Shown here piece after piece: positions 1 through 12,679 of a stretch of 64,000 nucleotides of DNA (position 1 is its first letter; the number at the start of each line of letters is the position of its first letter). Where the stretch lies: contig CM036209.1 in assembly GCA_020631735.1 (NCBI GenBank), positions 3,447,451-3,511,450 on the forward strand, in the 5' to 3' direction. Under the pieces are notes generated by a model. That model was not told the DNA's origin. It worked only from the letters and a program-made list of their open reading frames with translations, and did no database searches. Both the position numbers and the translations under genes were made by a program. The stretch comes from Saccharum officinarum. Lineage: Eukaryota; Streptophyta; Magnoliopsida; Poales; Poaceae.

Positions 1-234
1 TTTTACTATGTATGTAAACATAGTGTATATCTAAGTGCACAGCAAAAGCTATGTTATCTTGAAAAGCCAAATCGTCTTATAATTTGGAATGGAGTAGATA
101 TATTTTAGAAGTTAATAGACTATCAAAGTTTCAAAAGACTGACCAGATATTGTCTAAACCATCAATCGTTTGTGACAAGAGAAAATAGAATATTATATAT
201 TATATATGATTCAAGAAAGAAAACAGAGTCATAC

Positions 235-3200
235 CTGGTAAAGTGGATGGAATTTCCCTGAGCATGCTTTAACAACCTCCTGACCTACAATACCACCAAA
301 CATTGCAGACATAGGATTCAAAACAGCCCTGGAACCACTTGCAAAATGCTGCAGGAGTTTCTTGTCAATTTCTTCAAGCTTACTATCACCAAGAGTTTCA
401 TTAATACTAATAGCAAGATCTATCAGCTTCTGTGCATCATCACCTGACCCAGCAATAGGGAATCGTGTCAACTCAGTCCTAAACTTGTCCAAAGCTTGGA
501 AGGCCAAATGCAAAAGTGGTGGGCGGTCAAACTTGGAGAAATCACTCATGAGAAATTCTCCTGGCTCCTTGATTGCCTCCTTCAAGGTTTTGAATTTAAG
601 AACCTTTGGTGGCTTCACCTGCGTGACAATTCCGCCTCTAACGTAAGTGCCATATGAGGTGGTGTCTTCTTCTAGAGTGAAAGAATAAGGCCTTGCGTTC
701 TTGATCTTTCTTGGTTTTCCATCATTGAGCTCGGTCATTCCATGCACTTCAGAGAAAACAACTAGATCTCCATCCTGGAACTCCAAACGCTCATCATCCA
801 CACAAGAAACAAGTGCTGGGTTATCATTGCTGATTGATGCCACAATTCCAGTATGTGGTTCCTCACCATCGACATCCAAAACAGTAAACTCTGGACCAAA
901 ATCACAGAAAACAACGCCAAAAAGACCACGAACTTCTGACTTAATGAAAGCAATTGGTGGCTGATGGCTATGACAGTAATCATCAAACTCAATTGCCTTT
1001 TCTATGCTGATATCAGTAAAGACCACAGCCTGTAAGTTGACCAGGAAGTTATCAGTTTTGAGAACAAGGGGAAACAAAATTTTTAAACAGTCTAAACCAA
1101 GAAGCATATATCAAAATGTTCCAAAAAGTGTGATGCACTAAATCAACTAATCCCCCTTGACAAGCAAAGTATCTTCAAGTCCTATTTGGGACAGCTCCAG
1201 CTCCAGAACTTTCAGACATAGAGTTTCCAGGCTAAAATAAAGCAGCTTAAGCATTTAACCTAAATTAGGAAGCAATGACTCACCCAAAACCCCCAGTCCA
1301 CACCGCCCCCCCCCCCCCCCCCCACCTAACCCACCCAAAGGTCCACAAAAGAGGTAGAGACCCCCAGATCTACTGGATCTCACCCAAACGTACCAGTTTA
1401 AGTGTATAGTGGGAAAAATAATTTCCACCACTTTAAACAGGAACATGGCTTTGAAACTTCAATAAACCTCAATAAACAGATAAAACCCTTTGCGCACAAT
1501 GCTACCATTGCAGAATTTATGCAATAAGAAAATGCATTGAACTGATAATGTGTGTCAACAGAATAGATATTGATAAACCATTTAGTGGCTTTCTACTTGC
1601 CTTTTCTACTACGCAGTTGACAAATTAACAGAACTGACAATGTCCATTTTTTTTATAAGTGTGTTTCACAAGGCACTATTTTCTAGGCTGTATATTTGAA
1701 CATAAACTTCTCTTTCAATATATTGTTAATAGGAATTCATATGACTTTTTTTTGTCACTGAACTGATATATATTTAACCTGATTGTTGGTCAATTTACAG
1801 AGTCTAAAAACATTTTTACAATAAAACACCAAAGCAAGCCACAGATTGTTCCATGCTCATGTACCTGAAAGTTAGAAAGCTGCTCCTTGGTCAAATCACC
1901 AGTTATGGTAGAGATGATAACAGCATTGTTGAGCTCTTGTAGCTTTGGAACACAAGCTTGAGCACGGTTTTGCCCAACATCCTTCTCTGAGAGGAAGAAG
2001 TTGCTTGACAAGTCCCATAGCTCAACTTTGCCATCATCATGCAATGTTACGGACTTGACACCGGCAAGGACAAGGTTTTTTGCTGCAGAAATTAAGTGGT
2101 CATAAGCAAATCATGTATACAAATAGAAAGAGCAAAAGATATAATCTGAATTCTCATAAGCAATTTAAAATTCTCAAGTTAAACATGATATACTGAACGC
2201 TAAATATCGATACCATGAAAAGAACTGACACACTCAGGCAAAAATGTTTTGCCTTTAGATCTGAAGCTCACATGTTCCGGTGACTAAACATCGTAGATCC
2301 AGTTTTAGAAAGCAACAAGGCTAGCTACCATTGGCCGATAAAACTTGTTCGATCCTTTGGCCAAGTGACACAGGAGATCTAACTGACCAGCAACCGGGTG
2401 CTGCTTCAGGATACGAATTGGTACTGAGGATCTAAACAGGGTGAGTTAATGTGAATGTGTGGTGCAGAAAGCTTTGACATCATAAGATGTGTAGGGGCCA
2501 ACATTCTGAAAGTTACTTACAGGCAACACTGCGTTGAGACATTTGAGTTCAGAAGAATAAAAGCTGCAGGTAGTCTCGGAACGAGTATTCATGTATAATC
2601 ACAAAAGGCACTGGTACAACTTGATGGTGCCTTTGAATATTTATTAACACATATAAGAGTACTTCTAGGAAAATTGAAGAATTTAAGATAAGCTTTCTGT
2701 TGTACAAGTTGAAATGTTATTGAAGTGTTTATACAAACATGGAAACAAATAGATGAGAAGTATGTCCTTTCCGGAGACAATGAGCTAAGGGAGGTGTGGT
2801 GAGAATTGACTAATTGAGGCAGTAACTACATATGAGATCCTACAGCACACCAGCTGGACTCTTACACAAGGAAAGGAAAGTGTCAATTTATTGCGACATC
2901 AGATCGGCCAAGGAATTAAAAGCGCACAATTAAGGTAAACAAGTTGGCCTTTATCTCACAACGTATTACTGTCCTTACATAAGCTCGAAACTTGTGATGA
3001 GCAGACATACCGATCTCAGCGCCCAGTCCCTGAAGTCCAGAGACGAGGACGTTGGAGCCAAAGAGACGCTTCATGGTCTCGCGCCCGTAGACGGCGAGCT
3101 GGCGGCTGTGGAGGTCCTCATCGATCTCAGGCGCCCTGCCAGCCATCTCCGCAACCTCCTTGTTCTTGTCCTGGGCTGGGGCGGTGGCGGCGGCGCGGGG

Positions 3201-3260
3201 GGCCTTGTTGTGCAAGTCCTGGACCTCGCCGGCGTCGACCCCCCGCTTCCGCGGAAGCAT
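235..3260 (-). CDS. UBA1: Ubiquitin-activating enzyme E1, first three coding exons (gene continues beyond the left edge)
   Basis: E1 adenylates ubiquitin, holds it as a thioester and passes it to E2 enzymes. Three minus-strand exons join in frame: 3011-3260 (250 nt), 1865-2082 (218 nt) and 235-1029 (795 nt), 421 codons in all. All junctions have AG/GT ends: donors after 3011, 1865 and 235, acceptors before 2082 and 1029. The ATG at 3260 gives MLPRKRG, like other grass E1 proteins. Seen in order: the inactive adenylation half ([14 protein letters not shown], then [22 protein letters not shown]), the first catalytic-cysteine half-domain ([27 protein letters not shown]), and the return to the adenylation fold ([21 protein letters not shown]). 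Plant E1 is about 1050-1080 residues, so this is the N-terminal 40 percent. The active-site cysteine and ubiquitin-fold domain lie off the window. No break is visible. The assignment is very secure. Confidence 0.96.
1306..1323. repeat. Poly-C run in a UBA1 intron
   Basis: Eighteen consecutive C lie in the 835-nt intron 1030-1864 of the E1 gene (G on the coding strand). Length is likely variable and prone to sequencing error. No effect on splicing is implied. Confidence 0.9.
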
Positions 3261-3600
3261 ATAGAGTAGGAGGCTGCCGAGGAGCGCGAGCACGGCGGCC
3301 GCCGCGAGGAGGTACGAGGCGGAGGGCGGCGGCGGCAGGGGCAGGCGCGTCAGATCCAGGTCGTGCGGAGGCCGGGGCGGCGGCGGAGCCTGCGCGGATC
3401 GGGATAGGCCAAGGTGAGATGGGGAGCGCGGGGGAGAGGTGGCGTAGGGCGGATTCAGGGGGGAGGAGATCTCACCTTGGAGGAGCTGGATTCGATGGCC
3501 GGCGAGAAGACCTCCGCTCTGCTTCAGCTCTGGTCTGGTCTAGGGTTTTGAGGACGGAGGAAGAGGACGGGTGCGCGAGAGAGAAAGAGACGGAGGGCTA
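3261..3600 (-). promoter_or_regulatory. UBA1 5' leader, possibly with a short leader intron
   Basis: This GC-rich stretch lies directly upstream of the E1 start codon. On the minus strand a donor-like CCAAG/GTGAG ends at 3476 and an acceptor-like CGCGCAG ends at 3390, which would define an 86-nt leader intron; this is inference from consensus only. The E1 reading frame stays open upstream of the ATG and would encode a hydrophobic stretch ([18 protein letters not shown] just before the Met), but I see no upstream ATG in that frame. The homologous start at 3260 is preferred. No clear TATA box was picked out. Confidence 0.45.
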
Positions 3601-4380
3601 AATTGTAAAAGATGGCGCGGAGGATGGAAGGTGGGGAGGCGGCCCAGCAGGCAGAGTTGACAGGTAGGTCATGGGCCCACTTGGCAGTGGCTGTATGTCA
3701 ACTTGTGCTTTCCTTGCAGGACCGAAACGAAACGAGAAGCTGGTTCGCTCATCGCCAAAGCCCAACGATCCAAGCATTCGTGTTTGGGAATTCGCAGACA
3801 AGCAACATCAACGCAACTTAAGAGCAATGTAAACTAAATTGTAAGCTTTGAACTATGTATTTTCAACATTAGACTTAAAGAGTCAATCAATCAATACAAT
3901 TCAGGTGAGGATCCTCTCCTCCCGTAGATTTATCAAAAAAAAACTTAAGAGCATCTCTACGAGGTTTTGTATAAAGTCAATAATGATCCCATCCATGACT
4001 CCTGTCCGGACATGGCTCCGCAAGGGCGGCCCCGAACAAAAAAAACAAAGGGTATGTTTGGTCTGTAGCCAAATCACGCCACGGTTTTTTGCCTAACATG
4101 TGGTGTCTTTTGTTAACTACCATATTTGCGGCGTGCCGCAGTGCAACTGCAGTGTCGTAGTTCATATTCTACGCCACATGCTGGCGAAAGTTGGGCGAGC
4201 AAATCCAATGCCGCAATTTTAGCGGTGGTGCTCCTACGGCTCTGCGTGCATAGGCACGAGCCAAACAGAGCAAAAATCTCCACTCCTTCGTGCTTATCCG
4301 TTCGGTTTTGAAGCAGTGTGGCCGCTCATTGTCCGCACCCCTTCCCCACCGCGCGCTCGTTGGCTGCCGCGTCGTGCCTA
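3601..4380. other. Host intergenic spacer upstream of UBA1, with a possible MITE at 4050-4271
   Basis: No gene is supported here. The segment 4050-4271 starts with gggtatgtttggtctg and ends with gagccaaacagagc, which are roughly inverted and resemble the ends of small Tourist/hAT-type elements in grasses. I could not identify a convincing target-site duplication, so the element call is weak. The rest looks like ordinary intergenic sequence. Confidence 0.3.
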
Positions 4381-5925
4381 TGACAGAACCGATCAATTTA
4401 TACAATATCAAGTATGATTGTCCCCGTTAAACACGTTAACACGCACATACTATCACTTATATCAACTTGGTAGTCCGTCGAGTGTCATGAAGGACCTCGA
4501 TAAATCAACATCACAACCAAGATCGTACTAGATTAAAGGAACAACATATATCATAATACACAGAGTTTACAGCGGAAGATTAAGTTACAACTAGATTTAC
4601 AACATTTATTACAACACTAAGTTTAATTTGATCATGAAAACAATGTAGTTTTGAACCAACTATGGTACAACATGTTCAAATATAACGCCAGTTCGATAAC
4701 AACCTTCAACAAAAACATAGATGAGGCGTATAAGCAAGGCCGAGCCCACTAGCACTTAATCAACACCATCCAAAGCTAGATAGAAGCAGGTGGTGTAGTA
4801 CTCAACAAAAGTAGGACACCTGCAACGGAGGGAATAAAACCCTGAGTACTCAATTGTACTCAGCAAGACTTACCCGACAGGAGGAAATATAAAACGACTC
4901 CAAGGATATGCAAGGTTCATATGATGGAGCTACTTGGGTAGCATAATCTTTTGCAAAAGAGCTTACTAACGTAAGTCCTTACTTTCAATATTATTATCAA
5001 GTTTTTAGTATCAACTTAAGTAGGTTATTTAGAGCCGAGTTTGCACCTATTCTATAGCAAACACTTGATTAACATGAATAAGCATCACAGTAGTAACCAT
5101 ATCCAATTATCATGATCAACGTAATCATCATATTCCATGCATTACTACGATGTCGGTGAGAGGTTTGAGTTTCTCACAATCCGGGAGAGACGGCGATTCG
5201 AATTGATTGCAACTAGTTGGGTGAAACCCAAAACACACACCCGTACAAACCCAGTCAAAGGCTCGCATTGGGTAACCTTTTACCCTATTCGGGATACCGT
5301 GGGTCTGATCCGAACCGCAAAGTCCAGGGGACAGCCGGAAGCCAATTCGCTCAGGCAATGTCTGCCCATGGTCAATCCCTGTCCCACTGCACATACTTGC
5401 TCCCCTCTAACGATGCCAACCTTAGTTCAGATCCCAGCCCGACTAGAGTTACTTGGCTTCACAGTCGGAACGAGTTATCCGGCCATTATGTGAATGGTAC
5501 GTTCAATCTCAACCAAGGACCAAACAACGAAGTAGTCCTTAAATAACACAAACGGAAACAAAGAACATTGGCCTAGCCGGCCTCAACAACAACCACAGTA
5601 ACATCAAATCCCATCCGGTCTCCAGTTATCTATTATCACATGGTTCTTTTCCACGATAGCAAATATAGCCAACTGTGATGGAGTAGCCACCTATATCTCA
5701 CGGATGACAGGAATCACCCGACTTCTACTGATCTAAGCATAGCTAAGCATAAAGTGACGTACTTATGCTAGTAAGGGTACAAGTATAATTATTTCGTGGA
5801 CAAGGTAGCTTATGCAGGAACGGTTTCATCCAACTCCTATCAACCTAATGTACAAAATAAGAATATATATACTCAAGTGTATTTTAAAAGAAAGAGCAGG
5901 AGACTTAGAATACTCTAGGGCTTGC

Positions 5926-6060
5926 CTTTACTGAAGTTAATGGACACAAAGGTGCTCCAAAGCCACTCAAGGACCTGCTCGTCTTCTTCGGGCTGCTGCT
6001 CCTGAAGATTCTCCTTTTTCACGACCATGAACTCCACCAACGGTGTGTCCTCCTCCAATC
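5926..6060 (-). other. Exon-like block in the old LTR (135 nt)
   Basis: On the minus strand the block begins after ATATAG and ends before GCAAGCCC. It is open in one frame, entering with 2 nt of a codon and leaving with 1 nt, and encodes a short acidic peptide (LEEDTPLVEFMVV, then QEQQPEEDEQ, ending FSKG). Equivalent blocks with the same borders and phase occur at 10246-10401, 19988-20137, 30950-31105 and 41660-41815. There is no dependable ATG. That it is a spliced exon is inference. Confidence 0.55.
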
Positions 6061-7628
6061 CTATATGCATGAATATGATGCATAAATAAAAAGAATGCAT
6101 AAAATAATGCAAGGTAATGATGCCATGATATTAATTATGGATACATCCATGTAGCCCTAATAACATTGGAAATTAGGGTTGCATTAACAACATGAAAGCG
6201 TTAAGGTGTTGTTTATAATCAATCTTTTCCTGAGTAAATGCAAATCTCTTCTCCGGTAGAGAAGTAAACATTCTTAATCTACCTATCATATTAAATATGC
6301 ATAGCACATCAACAAGGTTTCACAAAAACCATAGCATGACCAATTATCATTTACACAAAATGGTAAAAGCTACACAACAGCAAGCATGATGCATGGCAAA
6401 GGTGATATTGCTCTCTAATTACTTACTAACATACCCATCTATATTTATGTATATATACATAGTAAGCAAGATACATAATGACCAAAGTCATTTACTACCC
6501 GAATCTGGTCCTTAGAGAAAAACAGTAACCATTTATGCTCTACTAATGTATTATATAATTCCATACCAATTTGATGTACATATGTCATATGATATAAAGA
6601 AATACACCTTTAAACATGATTTTTCCTATGCAAAAAGAATACTACATATGAAAACTGATCAAACAGTAAGTTTTATAATTTTCTTAGCTAGAGAATATCA
6701 AAACAAAATTAAGAAACTTTGTTTCATAATTTTTGGATAAGTATAGCTCTAGTTATCAATTATGGAAGCTAAATAGGCATTTATTTAGGTAAATAAAAGC
6801 TATATATAAAATTTTATCAAACAACAATTTTTATTACTTTAACACGTAGAGCACAACAAGATAAAGCTAACAAAATTTGTTTCACTCAATTTGAAGTTTC
6901 CTAGCTCAAGTTATATATTTTCAAAGTTTGAATCAAAATCAAAACAGAAAAACAAACAAAAACTACCCTAACTACCGCTAGGTACACCTGGTCCAGTGCA
7001 CCCAGGGGCGCTGACGCACGGACCCTAGGGTCAAACCGGCCCCACCCGTCAGAGAGAGCAAAGCAGGGGCGGTGCTTGATCGTCACTAGCTCACCGGTGG
7101 CGAGGTTAACGGTGGCGAGACCGGCACCGAAAGGTTCGCCTCGAGCTCCCGTGTCGACCTATACCGGTTGCACGGCTTGCGGTGAACCCTAGCTAAGGCG
7201 GCGACATAGCTGGCGGCACGGTGGCATTGCACGGCAGCGTGCTTGCCGGCTCCGGCGAGGAGAAGGCCGGCGCGGCACCGCAATAGCCTCAACGACTCGG
7301 GGTGGCTCTAGGGCTGCTGCAATTGCACCTGGTGGGGCTGCAGCGAGGCGTGCCGCATGTGCACGTCCGCATGGCGGCCAGAGCGGCACGGCAGGGGTGA
7401 TTTGGCTCGCCGAGCCCTCACCTTGCAAGGAGCAACGGCACGGCTAGGTCGGGAAGGGAGACGGAGCCATGGCCACGCTGTGGTGGCGGTGAATTAGATG
7501 GAGGCGCGGCAACAACGACTAATTTCACGGCAGCGGCGTGGTGCTCCTTCTATCACCGGCGGAGGGAAACAAAGAGAGAAGCAAGCGCGAGAGGGAGCGG
7601 AAGCGAGAGGAGAAGGCCGGGTTGGCTT

Positions 7629-7633
7629 CTCCA
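7629..7633. repeat. Target-site duplication CTCCA, left copy (gypsy complex)
   Basis: CTCCA directly precedes the TGTAACACC start of the LTR at 7634. The far end of the minus-strand gypsy at 29441 is flanked by TGGAG (29436-29440), its reverse complement. In element orientation both ends are therefore flanked by CTCCA. Confidence 0.75.
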
Positions 7634-10600
7634 TGTAACACCTCAGGTGTTTAGCTCCATAATTGCATTGCATTTGCATGAGCATAAGCATGCATCATTT
7701 CATGTTATTTTATGTGGTTGCAACTATTGTGGTTGTTTTTAGAATTTTGTTTGGCTCACATCATGTGACACTAGGTAGTTGGTGTAACAAAAGGGGAGAG
7801 TAGCTAATTATATCTCACAACACCTTAGTTATACTTAGGGTCACTAATGGAGCAAGGTTCATGTTGACCAAAATCACCAAAATGCCCTCCAAGATGTAGT
7901 TGACCAGCATTTAGCCCTAGGATGCTCTAGTTTGACCAATTAAAAAGTCTAGCTTAGAGACCTTGCATGGAGGAGAACCCTTAAGCAAAGTTGTAGGGAA
8001 TTTTATGGGGAACAAAAGTCTCAATATGACAATCTCATGAAACTAACCAGAACATGCTCAAAAATGGCCCACAAATTAGCTAGAGGGGCTGTCTCAACAC
8101 TTAGAAATTTTCCTAAGTCTCAAAAGTGTCCCTCCAGTTTTACAGTGACCTACTTTGGAAGCTTTTAGTTTACAAACCAGACCAAACCAGCTCTAACTCA
8201 TGTTGACACTTTTGTAGTACTCACTTATCTCTACAACATTGTCAACATCACCATCACCTAGTTCTAAATGGTTTAGGAGATATGGTGTCTAGAAAATCGG
8301 GTTTCAGTCGGCTTAATGACTGAAACTACGTTTCAGTTTCAAAGTGCACCACTTTGGAGCTCTGTGGTTTCAAATCCAGGCTGAACCAGTCCCAGTCCCA
8401 ATTGGCAATTTTGTAGCCCTCATGTAGCTCTACATAATTGCTGTAATCATCTTCGACTAAATCAAGCTGGTTTAGAAGATTTTCTTCGACGAATTCGCGC
8501 TGTCAGTCGAGCGATGACGGCCGACCCGCGTCGTGGCGCTCGGGCAGAGCCCGGTGGCCGCGTGGCGTGCGCGTCCTGCCATCGCCTCCACGTCGCAAGC
8601 CCACGCGCGGGAGTGAAGTGGGAGTCGACACCTCAATCCCCTCACTCGCGCTCACTCTCTTCTCCCCTGCCCTCTGTCCCTGACCGTGGGGGACCGCCTG
8701 TCAGTGCCGCGCGCGGGCGGGAGCCCGAGCGGGCCGCGCGCGCGCGTTGTGGGCCGTGTCTGTTCCTGGGCCGGCCCAGTTTCAAATGAGATTTATTTCA
8801 TTTTCTTTATTCTGTCACAGCTTTAAGTAAGATTTTGGGAAAATATATATCTAGGGTTTTACTTGTTCAAAAATTGTGAAGTAAATTTTGTTAGACCCTG
8901 CATGATGTGTAGTATTTTAGAAAAATATAAATCTGGTATGTGATATTTAGTTTTTGGGAGAATTAAATAGATCTTTCAAATGTGTTGGGAAATGAAGGCA
9001 AATTTGTTAAATGTATAACTTGAGCTGTAGTATTTAAAAAATTATAAAATTTGGTGGGTAGGCTAATTTATATTTTCTCTAGCTTTGGTAAAAATTTGGG
9101 CAGTAGTGCTTAAGTACTTTTCAAGTTATAATGTTATCTTGTTATTTTAGAAAATACTTAAATGAATTTTAGTAATTTTTCTACATGTGCAATGTTCTTA
9201 TAACTTTTTGGAGAATGTCTTGGTACCCTAAAGTGTCCAAGAAAATTATGAAATATGTTGTTTGATACTTTTTAATATGATTTGATAATTATACAAAAAT
9301 CAGTCTTTTGGGCTTGTGAATTTTGTTTAGGGAGTTTCTGTAAATAATTTTAGTTTAAATTTTTACAGTGGTCTCTTTTTGATTCATAGAGTCTCCTGTA
9401 ATTTTTGTAGAATTTTAGGAACAGTTTACATATATGTTTAAAATCCCACTTAATTAATTAAGTAAATTAAGAAATGAGTACAAATAAATATTCTAGGTGG
9501 GCACACCTTACTTTCTGGTGTTTTTGTGACCTATGTGAACTTGTGGTAACATTAGTTTGGTCTTAAGGGATGTTTGCCACATAAATAAATATTTAATCTT
9601 TGCAATTCTAGGTTTTCTGGACAGCTGGTAGTATTTCTAGGTTTGACCTTTGATAAATGTGGTTGCTGGAAAACTTGTAAATACCAAAGTTGTAGTAAGC
9701 TTGATAAAATAGCTTGTGTCAAAATTTAGGAGCATTTGGCTTAGTAGTTTGGGAGTTATTGCTGTTTAAAGTGACAGTCCAGAATTTGCTACTATCTGTT
9801 TAGAGAGGACAGATTCTGGAACTTATGAAATTCGACATGGAAAATTTAGGAATTTAGGGTTGAGTTCTGAAAATGAATTGTAGTGCATTTCTTAAGCTTT
9901 CCAGATTGTCTTAGATCATATCTTTTGGAGTTAGGAATCTTCAGTTATGTTAGAATATTTGAGCTGCTGTCCAGAATGTCTTACTGTGATATTTTGGTGT
10001 TGGATGTGGTAACCTAAGTAATGCTACTCTTGTCATTGTTAGGTGTTAGGGCCTTAACCGAAGAAGAACAGCTATATCTTAGGTTGAGTAGATTAGGTGA
10101 GTACTTCTGTACCGGAGAGGAGATTTGCACCTAATATTTGAAGTGATTTGAATAGAGCTTTAAGAATGTTGTAGTGCATTTCATTCCGAGCATACTGCAT
10201 CTTTTACTATGCATACATGAGATTTATTATGCACTCATGCAATAGGTGTTCCGGAGGGGGTAACGCTCCTCGAATTCGAGCAAGTGATTCCGGAGGAAGT
10301 CCAGGACCAGTCGGAGCAGCCAGAGGAACCAACCGGCGACGAAACTCCTGCCGAAGATCTACCCGAGTGTCCTGACCACCGGCCCTCGACCTTTCTAAAA
10401 GGCAAGCCCCGGTGCATGCTGAACCCATCAATTTATAAATCTATCTTGAGTACTTTTAATTGTTTAATGCATTAAGTTGTAGGAGTTGTATGAAAACAAT
10501 TGTTGCATTATACCTGTCCTTGACCAGATATCGTACTTGAATCCTAATTTAGGTTTAGGCACGTATCAATGCTTAGCCCTGCTTAGTACGGTAGAAGTCG

Positions 10601-11907
10601 GGTGATTTCTGGTCATCCGCGAGATGTAGGAAGGAGTCACGAGTGGTTTTATGGCTATCGTGGATGGAACCATGCTTTAAAATAAAATTGAGACCGGGCG
10701 GGAGTTCGATAGTACAGCCGCAAGCCACTTCACGTCTTGGGTGTCGAGCTGTGCCCGTCTGAGTCGTTTAAGGACCGATTCGCTGTACGTCCTTGAGTCA
10801 TGTTGAACACAGTCTAACACTTAGTTGGCCGGATAAGCCGTTCCGACCGCGAAGCCGAGTAATGTGATTCAGGCCGGGAATCGAATGGTAGGTTGCTTCT
10901 TGGAGGAGAGAAAGGATGTGCTTGGGGACATTGGCGTGAGACCAAGGGGGGTTAGAGTCCCTATCACCTGGCAGAGTGTCGCCCTTAGGGTCGCGACATC
11001 ATTCGGACCCGTGATTCCTGAATCATATGAAAAGGTGGCCTGTGCGACCCTGGCAGGGGTCTACACGGTGAGTGTTAGAAATACCCCTCCAGCTGGATAG
11101 GAATTCGATTTGAATCGTCGTCGCTCCCGGTTAGTGAGCACTTGACTTGAGCAGCGGCAACGTAGATCTCATAAATGAACAGATGATTAAGTGAATGATA
11201 TAATGTTGCTACAATATTATACCTGCTATGGATATAATAATAATGTTGTTTGATTATACTCAAGTGAATGTTTAGTACAGGTGCTAAGATAGATGACAGG
11301 TAAATGCTAAAAAGAACTGCTAGTACAGGTTATAAGAGTTTCAATTACTTATGCCTTTATGCAAAATGTGATGTCAGCTAGCCTCTTATGTAAGCCTTGC
11401 ATAATCCTTGGTGTCATCTTATTTCTGGTTTTTGACGGGTAAGTCTAGCTGAGTACATTCTAGTACTCAGGATTTATTCCCTCCTGTTGCAGATGATATG
11501 CTCTATCAAGGCTTCTGCAAAACTTGTCTCCGCCCTATGGGTGACGAAGACTAGATCACTAGGGCGTGATCATCTTTTATGTACTTTCCTGGTGCTTTTG
11601 CGGGTTGTTGATCAACAAGACTGACAGTAGTTAAACAACTGGTGTGTATATGCTTCCGCTACTTTTATAAACTTGGTTTGTAATAATTACGACTCCATGT
11701 GTGTAAACTTATTTCGGAACTACTTGTGAAATGTAACGTATGATGTTGTATGTTGAATGATGCGATCTTGGTTGTAAGCAAGTTGGTTTGAAATCCTTCG
11801 TGGTTTCGATTGACTACCGGGATTATATGGGCTCAAGTTCGAAAATTTGAGCACTTCGGTGCTTGTTTTTGTACTTGTGCTCTTATAATTTGGTCGGTTC
11901 TGTTACA
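7634..11907 (+). mobile_element. Tekay/Del-like gypsy 5' LTR (T1, 4274 bp)
   Basis: The LTR starts TGTAACACC and ends GGTTCTGTTACA, with the expected TG...CA ends, and is followed directly by a primer-binding site. Near-identical sequence recurs on the minus strand at 29441-33728 and 40156-45146. It carries a GC-rich zone (about 8500-8770), a long AT-rich stretch, and the exon-like block 10246-10401. Very long LTRs are usual for the Tekay/Del chromovirus clade. Short open frames such as 8514-8789 differ between copies and are not genes. Confidence 0.9.
10246..10401 (+). other. Exon-like block in gypsy LTR (156 nt)
   Basis: The block is bordered upstream by CAATAG and downstream by GCAAGCCCC. 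Its frame enters with 2 nt and leaves with 1 nt of a codon (52 codons' worth). It encodes an acidic, proline-rich peptide: VPEGVTLLEFEQVIPEEVQ, then QPEEPTGDETPAEDLPE, ending STFLKG. No ATG precedes it reliably in all copies, which argues for an exon rather than a free-standing ORF. A GC-AG donor would fit AG/GCAAG. Function unknown. Confidence 0.55.
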
Positions 11908-11909
11908 GC

Positions 11910-11921
11910 TGGTACCGGAGC
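11910..11921 (+). other. Primer-binding site of gypsy T1
   Basis: TGGTACCGGAGC begins two bases after the LTR end. It resembles the complement of the methionine tRNA 3' end (TGGTATCAGAGC) with two mismatches. The copy at 40142-40153 (minus strand) is identical. Confidence 0.7.
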
Positions 11922-12679
11922 ATAATTCAACATTAAACACATCATACGAGTATTTAAAAACAAAAGTATTTGATTATGAAAAGGGTTAAAACTCTAAAAA
12001 TTATTTTCATAGGTATGCCAGTGATCACATCCCTTAGCCCAAATAAGGACTCTTAGGTGGCTTATTATAAAGACTAACTTAGGGGCCTTGTTTGTTTTTG
12101 TTTCGTCGTCCATACGGCGTGATATTGTATGGATGCCATCTACTTGGGTGGTAATGTATGGGTCAATTGCCTCGATGCTCTGGTAAGTGTGAGTTGTGAG
12201 AGCATGATCGTCCAACCGGTGATCTAGGGGAGAGTAGTTTTGGTGACTTGCATACTTACATGTTTAAACCGTGTAATTATATAAGCACTTAATTGTGAGA
12301 ACCTTTATATCGGGTAGCTTTGATACTGAAGTATATACATCAGGGGATGTGTATATGGAAAGTATTTAAATTACTGTTTTCTTGTGTGCTTATATTAGGA
12401 AACTGTTGGGCTGAAATGAGATTTTCTGCAGGTACACTAACAGCGTAACGAGTAGACCGATAGTTTCGCTTATATGAGAGAACATATGTATGCCACCGCC
12501 TAGCGTTAGAACTTTAGGTTTCTACTAAGGTGAGAGGGCGTATGGAACGTGCATGCATCATGTTTAATTATATCATATGTATCATTTACTCCCTCCATAA
12601 AAATTTCAATAGTCCCGACTAAATTAAATTTCGTATCCCCTAAATGATCCTCACTTTAAGTCGTATCTTGTTGCTACAG
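11922..12679 (+). other. Gypsy leader between PBS and the H3-tail ORF, with candidate splice donor
   Basis: No long ORF is supported. A strong donor-like sequence, CTG/GTAAGTGTG, sits at 12182/12183 and is conserved in the other copy (exon end 39882). The leader ends TTGTTGCTACAG, acceptor-like, exactly at the ATG of the H3-tail ORF. An in-frame upstream ATG at 12644 would add 12 residues but would be removed if this intron (12183-12679) is spliced. Confidence 0.5.

Larger units (their letters stand above)
4381..7633 (-). mobile_element. Old Tekay-type gypsy LTR, 3' portion (T0), cut by the younger gypsy insertion at 7634
   Basis: The left edge reads TGACAGAACCGATC, matching the reverse complement of the LTR end of the younger gypsy (TGTAACAGAACCGACC). 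Shared landmarks inside include the block around 5750 (aagcatagctaagcat), the exon-like block 5926-6060 and a GC-rich zone from about 7000. Overall it is clearly diverged from the 7634 LTR, so it is another family or an old copy. It stops at CTCCA/TGTAACACC, where the younger element begins. Its missing 5' part is probably 28942-29440 plus 25505-26022, once contig C2 is flipped; the three pieces sum to about 4.3 kb, the size of a complete LTR of this type. Confidence 0.7.

Noticed and set aside
5128..5546. ORFs at 5128-5394, 5137-5493 and 5217-5546
   Set aside because: Overlapping frames on both strands within the old LTR, with no motif. The corresponding region of other LTRs (about 30230-30500, 40920-41250) is also open in shifting frames.
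8514..8789. ORF MTADPRRGARAEPGG... in the LTR (also 32522-32873, 43773-44307)
   Set aside because: It lies in the GC-rich LTR leader zone. Related frames in other LTR copies differ in length and lack conserved phase.
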